Shown here piece after piece: positions 59,413 to 64,000 of a stretch of DNA of 64,000 bases (its first letter is position 1; every line of letters starts with the position of its first letter). The notes under the pieces are model-generated. The model did no database searches, was not told the DNA's origin, and was given only the letters and a program-made list of their open reading frames with translations. A program made the translations under genes and the position numbers. The stretch is from positions 556,884-620,883 of the forward strand of contig DASVTU010000019.1 of the NCBI GenBank assembly GCA_036387415.1. Reading direction: 5' to 3'. The stretch comes from DASVTU01 sp036387415. Its GTDB lineage: Bacteria > Acidobacteriota > Blastocatellia > Pyrinomonadales > Pyrinomonadaceae.

Positions 59413-61612
59413 TTCCGCTTTCTTCCATTCGTCGTAAACAATTTTCGACTTCCGTCGCCTCTTCGGGCAAGAGATGCTGCGCGCCGTAGCGCACGCGATG
59501 ATATGCGCGCGTAATCGTCAAGACTTCGGGAATGCCCGTCGTCGCCGCAAATTCCAGAGGCGTTTGATGCGCCTGTCGTTCAATGCCGCGCGAAGCCAAC
59601 GCCTTCGTCATACGTTCATAAAAATCAATTACGGAACGTTCTTGCCCTGCCTCCGCAATCGAATCCGCACTCCGACGCGCGCCGCGCTTGACCCGACGCG
59701 CGAAAACAAAAAGCACTAGCACCAACGCGCCCGACGCTGCCACGGTTGCCGTCGGGACAATCAACGGACTCGCGCCAATCGCTGTGGACGCCAATCCTCG
59801 CCACCCCGAAAGACTCGCTTTCAAGGCTTCTGCGCCGAGCGTCGCATCGTCGCGGTAGTCCGCCCAATGGCTACGCAGAGAGTTCGCAAGTGAGCGTTGT
59901 TCCTGTCTATCATAAGCGACGACGTACTGAATCCAAAACAACTCAAGCGCCTCTGCATACTTGCCGAATTGCGAACGCAAGCCGGTCGCTCCCGTCATGC
60001 CGGGTCGTCCGGCGGGTGGAGTCGGGTCGAATGTCACCCATGCGTCGGTCTCAGGAAAATAGACCTCGACCCACGAATGCGCGTCCGATTGCCTGACGGT
60101 GTAAGCGTCCGCCGCATCATTGTAGTCGCCCGTCTGGAAGCCGTTGACGACGCGCGCCGCCACCCCTTGCGTCCGCAACATCACAACCATCGCCGACGAA
60201 AAATATTCGCAATGACCTTCGCGCACGCGGAAAAGAAAATCCGCGAGCGGGTCTTCGCCGCGAGCGCGCATCTCCAACGAATAGCCGAACGTGTTCAGAT
60301 ACGCTTCGATGGCGCGCGCCTTATCGAAGCGAGTTCTGGCTCCGGCCCTGTCGGCGATGAGCCACGCGAGGCTGGCGATGCGTGTGTCGAGCGAGGGCGG
60401 CAGTTGCAAGTAACGCTGTTTGTCTTGCGGATAAGGTTCTACGTCCTGTCGCAAAACTTCCGCCGACGGTTCGAGTGTGTCGGAGTAAGCGCGATAAGTG
60501 AGACGCTCCTGCGGGTGCAGTCGTGTGGTCAACGCGCCTTCGCCGTCGCGTCTGACGACGGGAAGCGACCCCTGCACGGCGACGGCGCGAGACGCGACAA
60601 AGAGCACGGGCGTGTCTATCGGCTCAAGGAAAAACGTCTGCGTCGTCAGGCGGTTGAGATGCTCAGTCGTCCCGAGTTGAAAAAGGTCTCGGTCGGCAGG
60701 AAAAATCACACGGTTCTCGTTAGTCGAACGAGTCCATGCGCGTCCGTTGAAACGGTCGAGCGCGACGCCGCGCCAACGCAGGTTTTGATTCCGCTCCGCG
60801 CGCGGCTCATCGACGCGTACGCGCATCACCACTTGATTGTTCTGCTGCAAGCGACCGATGTCGCCGAGCGTCATCTGTTCGGAGAAGCCGACGTAGCTCG
60901 TCGCCCCGCCGCCCGCCATCGCCAGTGCGTTGGCTCCGAAGCGCGGCGTGATAAAAAAGATGGGCAAGGCCAACGCGAAAATCAACAGCAACAAGCACAA
61001 TGCCGCAAGCGGCAGACGCCTGAGCGCCCGACTCTTTCCACGCGCGATAAACTTCGACGGATTCTTCATCCAACGCGCGTCGTGCGCGACGAGCAGATGC
61101 GCTTCGCCCGCCGGGGCATTGCGCCGCGCCTTGCGGAGTTCAAAGCAAACGACCGTCAAGAGCGCGCAAAACATATAGAGCGCGAGCGCCACGACAAACA
61201 ATGGACTGATGCTCAAGCCTGCTGCGAGTAGGACTTCAAAGAACGAAATCAGATAAAGGAATAACCAGTCGCGGTCGGCCTTGACCTGTAGCAATTTGAC
61301 CGTCGATAAAAACAGCGTGAGATGTACGAGCGCAGCGATGCCGCCATGATTGCGTCCGTCGCTTTCCAGATAACCGACGGCGGATTGATACTTCCAATCG
61401 AAATAAAAGAGCGGCAGCGATACCAACAGCACCACCAGACCGACGCGCTCCGACAACTGCCACTTCCGCTTCTCCAAAATCCACGCCGCGACGAGCGTCA
61501 CAAAAAAGACCGCGACCAAGCCCACACCCGTCCCACCGGAGACGGCAAGAGCGAGCGCACCGCACGCAATCATGGCGTATGAGGAAACACGAAAATAGGT
61601 GTCGAAACTCAC
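59408..61612 (-). CDS. Transglutaminase-like membrane protein (DUF3488/TgpA type)
   Basis: The product of about 734 residues has six or so N-terminal helices (residues about 10-215), a transglutaminase-like domain, a further helix, and a C-terminal DUF4129-like domain. The catalytic triad is visible as Cys in REGHCEYFSSAMV, His in DAHSWVEVYF and Asp in WVTFDPTPP. TgpA-type proteins are envelope enzymes, possibly proteases or cross-linkers. The GTG at 61610-61612 (VSFDTYFRVS) is chosen. The longer open frame begins in the heptad element and reads MKLETRNCG from repeat bases. ATG 61570-61572 is another option. Confidence 0.85.
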   Translation of the reverse strand: MSFDTYFRVSSYAMIACGALALAVSGGTGVGLVAVFFVTLVAAWILEKRKWQLSERVGLVVLLVSLPLFYFDWKYQSAVGYLESDGRNHGGIAALVHLTLFLSTVKLLQVKADRDWLFLYLISFFEVLLAAGLSISPLFVVALALYMFCALLTVVCFELRKARRNAPAGEAHLLVAHDARWMKNPSKFIARGKSRALRRLPLAALCLLLLIFALALPIFFITPRFGANALAMAGGGATSYVGFSEQMTLGDIGRLQQNNQVVMRVRVDEPRAERNQNLRWRGVALDRFNGRAWTRSTNENRVIFPADRDLFQLGTTEHLNRLTTQTFFLEPIDTPVLFVASRAVAVQGSLPVVRRDGEGALTTRLHPQERLTYRAYSDTLEPSAEVLRQDVEPYPQDKQRYLQLPPSLDTRIASLAWLIADRAGARTRFDKARAIEAYLNTFGYSLEMRARGEDPLADFLFRVREGHCEYFSSAMVVMLRTQGVAARVVNGFQTGDYNDAADAYTVRQSDAHSWVEVYFPETDAWVTFDPTPPAGRPGMTGATGLRSQFGKYAEALELFWIQYVVAYDRQEQRSLANSLRSHWADYRDDATLGAEALKASLSGWRGLASTAIGASPLIVPTATVAASGALVLVLFVFARRVKRGARRSADSIAEAGQERSVIDFYERMTKALASRGIERQAHQTPLEFAATTGIPEVLTITRAYHRVRYGAQHLLPEEATEVENCLRRMEESGK

Positions 61613-61627
61613 GTCAATCAAACCACA

Positions 61628-61722
61628 GTTACGGGTTTCGAGTTTCAAGTCACGGGAGAATTGAATCTCCGGCGCAGGCTTCTCCCCATCTCGAACTTGA
61701 AACCGCGACTCGAAACTACCCT
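61628..61722. repeat. Heptad-built inverted repeat element W (transglutaminase/glutaminyl cyclase gap)
   Basis: The left arm (61629-61655) has units GTTTCGA, GTTTCAA and GTCACGG. The right arm (61686-61721) has CTCGAAC, TTGAAAC and CGAAACT. The right arm covers the stop codon of the cyclase gene (61716-61718). The spacer contains GGAGA/TCTCC. Confidence 0.75.
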
Positions 61723-62588
61723 CTGTTTTTCAAGCGAATCTCAAACAGCTTAGGCCATAGCTTGCCTGTGACAAAAAGCCTGTTGGTCGCCTCGTCGTAG
61801 GCGATGCCGTTGAGGACGGCCTCTTCGCCGCCGCGTTCGGCAGCAGGGAGCAACCCCGTCAAATCAATCCAGCCGAGTATTTTGCCGGTGTTCGGGTCGA
61901 TACGCACGATGCGGTCTGTGTGCCAGATGTTCGCGTAGATTTCGCCACGGACGTATTCCAGTTCATTCAATTCTCTCAGCGGTTGCCCACGGTCAACAAC
62001 GCTGATAGTTTTTTTAATCTCAAAAGTTGAAGGGTCGAGAAATCGAATCTGGTTCGTGCCGTCGCTCAGAATCAAAAGGTGTCCGTCATGCGTAAGTCCC
62101 CAACCCTCTCCGTCGTAAGAAAACTCGCTTTGCACTTGGAAAGTTTCGGGGTCGTAGACGAACCCTTTTTCGGTCGTCCACGTCAGTTGATAAAGCTTCC
62201 CCTGAAAGAGCGTCAGCCCTTCTGCGAAATACTTTCGCGGCACGTCAACCTTCTTCAGCACGCGTCCGGTCTGCGGTTCGACCCTCCGCAAGCTCGACGC
62301 GCCATACTGCCCTGTGCTTTCAAGAAACAAGCCGTCGTGAAAAACCAACCCTTGTGTGAAAGCCGTCCTATCGTGCGGCCACGCGTTGACTACTTCGTAC
62401 GTCTCGACGGGTACGGCCACAGTTGCTTGCGGCGACGCCGCCGTGGCCGTCACATCTTGAGATGGCGCAGTCATGTTGGTTTGTTGCTGCGCGCCGTCTG
62501 TGCGTCCGCTGTTTTCCGTCCGGCAGCTAAAACCCAGAACCGAAATCGCCATTACGAGCAGCAGGAATCGCAAAAGTTGACGTGTCAT
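61716..62588 (-). CDS. Glutaminyl-peptide cyclotransferase, lipoprotein
   Basis: The 290-residue protein has a lipoprotein signal (LLLVMAISVLGFSC, Cys about residue 22), a Gln/Thr/Ala linker, and a five-bladed beta-propeller typical of plant/bacterial-type glutaminyl cyclase. Family motifs are WPHDRTAFTQGLVFHDGLFLESTG near residue 70, YFAEGLTLFQGKLYQLTW, GEGWGLTHDG and LNELEYVRGEIYANIWHTDRIVRID. It converts N-terminal Gln to pyroglutamate, here on the outer face of a membrane. It precedes the transglutaminase-like gene on the same strand, and both act on Gln. Confidence 0.92.
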   Translation of the reverse strand: MTRQLLRFLLLVMAISVLGFSCRTENSGRTDGAQQQTNMTAPSQDVTATAASPQATVAVPVETYEVVNAWPHDRTAFTQGLVFHDGLFLESTGQYGASSLRRVEPQTGRVLKKVDVPRKYFAEGLTLFQGKLYQLTWTTEKGFVYDPETFQVQSEFSYDGEGWGLTHDGHLLILSDGTNQIRFLDPSTFEIKKTISVVDRGQPLRELNELEYVRGEIYANIWHTDRIVRIDPNTGKILGWIDLTGLLPAAERGGEEAVLNGIAYDEATNRLFVTGKLWPKLFEIRLKNRG

Positions 62589-62720
62589 ATTTTTCGCGCG
62601 TCTCGCTTTCCAGAATTTTTAACGGAAGCGCACACGTCGCGCTTCAACGTCGGTGGTCGGACGATGTAGTCTTCATTCCCTGGCTCGTATTTTCACTGGT
62701 GTAAGACGGAAAAGCAAAAA

Positions 62721-62749
62721 GCCCGCTCAAGCTTTGCAACCGAGCGGGC
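62721..62749 (-). terminator. Intrinsic terminator of the rRNA operon
   Basis: GCCCGCTC (62721-62728) and GAGCGGGC (62742-62749) pair perfectly with a 13-base loop. On the minus strand the stem is followed by TTTTTGC. It lies just after 5S. Confidence 0.9.
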
Positions 62750-62767
62750 TTCCTGTTTTTAATTAAT

Positions 62768-62881
<114 letters not shown>

Positions 62882-62994
62882 AAAACTTGAAAGAACTCTG
62901 AATGAGAGCTTTGACAATCGAATAGTAACTGGCCGAGGCAATATCGCTTGTGCAATTGCCTTTGTAGTTCATGTTGCTTGAGAGTAAATTTTAC

Positions 62995-64000
<1,006 letters not shown>

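Noticed and set aside
59897..61231. Plus-strand open frame of 444 codons opposite the transglutaminase-like gene
   Set aside because: The minus-strand gene has a complete catalytic triad; this frame has no domain features.
1702..61722. Heptad arrays as CRISPR arrays
   Set aside because: Units of 7-8 bases without unique spacers or nearby cas genes; arrays are short and dyad-symmetric.
1702..61722. Heptad elements as insertion-sequence ends or MITEs
   Set aside because: Sequence differs at each locus, there are no target-site duplications or conserved termini, and no transposase occurs in the window.
62882..62994. tRNA in the 23S-5S spacer
   Set aside because: No cloverleaf or TTCGA arm was found in the 113 bases.

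Overview
The window looks like a chromosomal segment of an acidobacterium, most likely of the Blastocatellia. The main pointers are a 'VWFA-related Acidobacterial domain' secreted protein at 52959-55202, many secreted TPR, HEAT and TonB-type proteins with Asn/Thr/Pro-rich linkers, and housekeeping gene orders without phage, transposase or conjugation genes. The taxonomic call is an inference from family content; no rRNA comparison was possible.

Layout. 1-7280 (minus): nucleoside salvage (BMP-type lipoprotein, deoA), ispF-ispD, a PIN/TRAM membrane protein, radA, an acyltransferase, and an ArsC-family gene whose catalytic Cys codon is an in-frame TGA. 7281-10270: two plus-strand envelope genes, an orphan encapsulated-ferritin-like gene and a TonB-family gene. 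10343-18301 (minus): alr, dnaB, rplI, rpsR, rpsF, pth, rplY, prs, tRNA-Gln and ispE, a classic housekeeping block. 18370-25531 (minus): CAP-domain protein, TPR protein, BamD-like protein, rpe and a PASTA protein. 25800-30561 (minus): rsmB, fmt, pruA and def. 30686-44252 (minus): enoyl-CoA hydratase family, aroC, an FAD dehydrogenase, uvrB, two tandem AMIN-like/HEAT membrane proteins and an orphan OmpR-type regulator. 44685-49565 (plus): DinB-like protein, purC, cvpA, a Fis-type HTH protein and groES-groEL behind two CIRCE sites. 49721-52663 (minus): CYTH protein and an ABC-2 exporter pair. 52959-55202 (plus): the VWFA protein. 55291-62588 (minus): serA, pgpA, rimO, a transglutaminase-like membrane protein and glutaminyl cyclase. 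The window ends in 5S and the 3' third of 23S rRNA (minus).

Two things stand out. First, the ArsC-family gene (6918-7280) reads as a full-length protein with TGA exactly at the first Cys of the C-x-x-C site, with a strong ribosome binding site and a plausible bacterial SECIS hairpin: a candidate selenoprotein. Second, more than 20 gene-to-gene gaps carry an imperfect inverted repeat whose arms are themselves degenerate tandem repeats of 7 (sometimes 8) bases. The unit sequence differs from locus to locus but falls into a few recurring families. These elements occur at 3' ends of genes, are absent from all four divergent promoter gaps, and largely replace canonical terminators, which appear in other gaps. 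I know of no named element with this design.

Start codons given here are often downstream of the longest open frame; where a Shine-Dalgarno (SD) sequence, a signal peptide or an overlap decided the choice, the entry says so.
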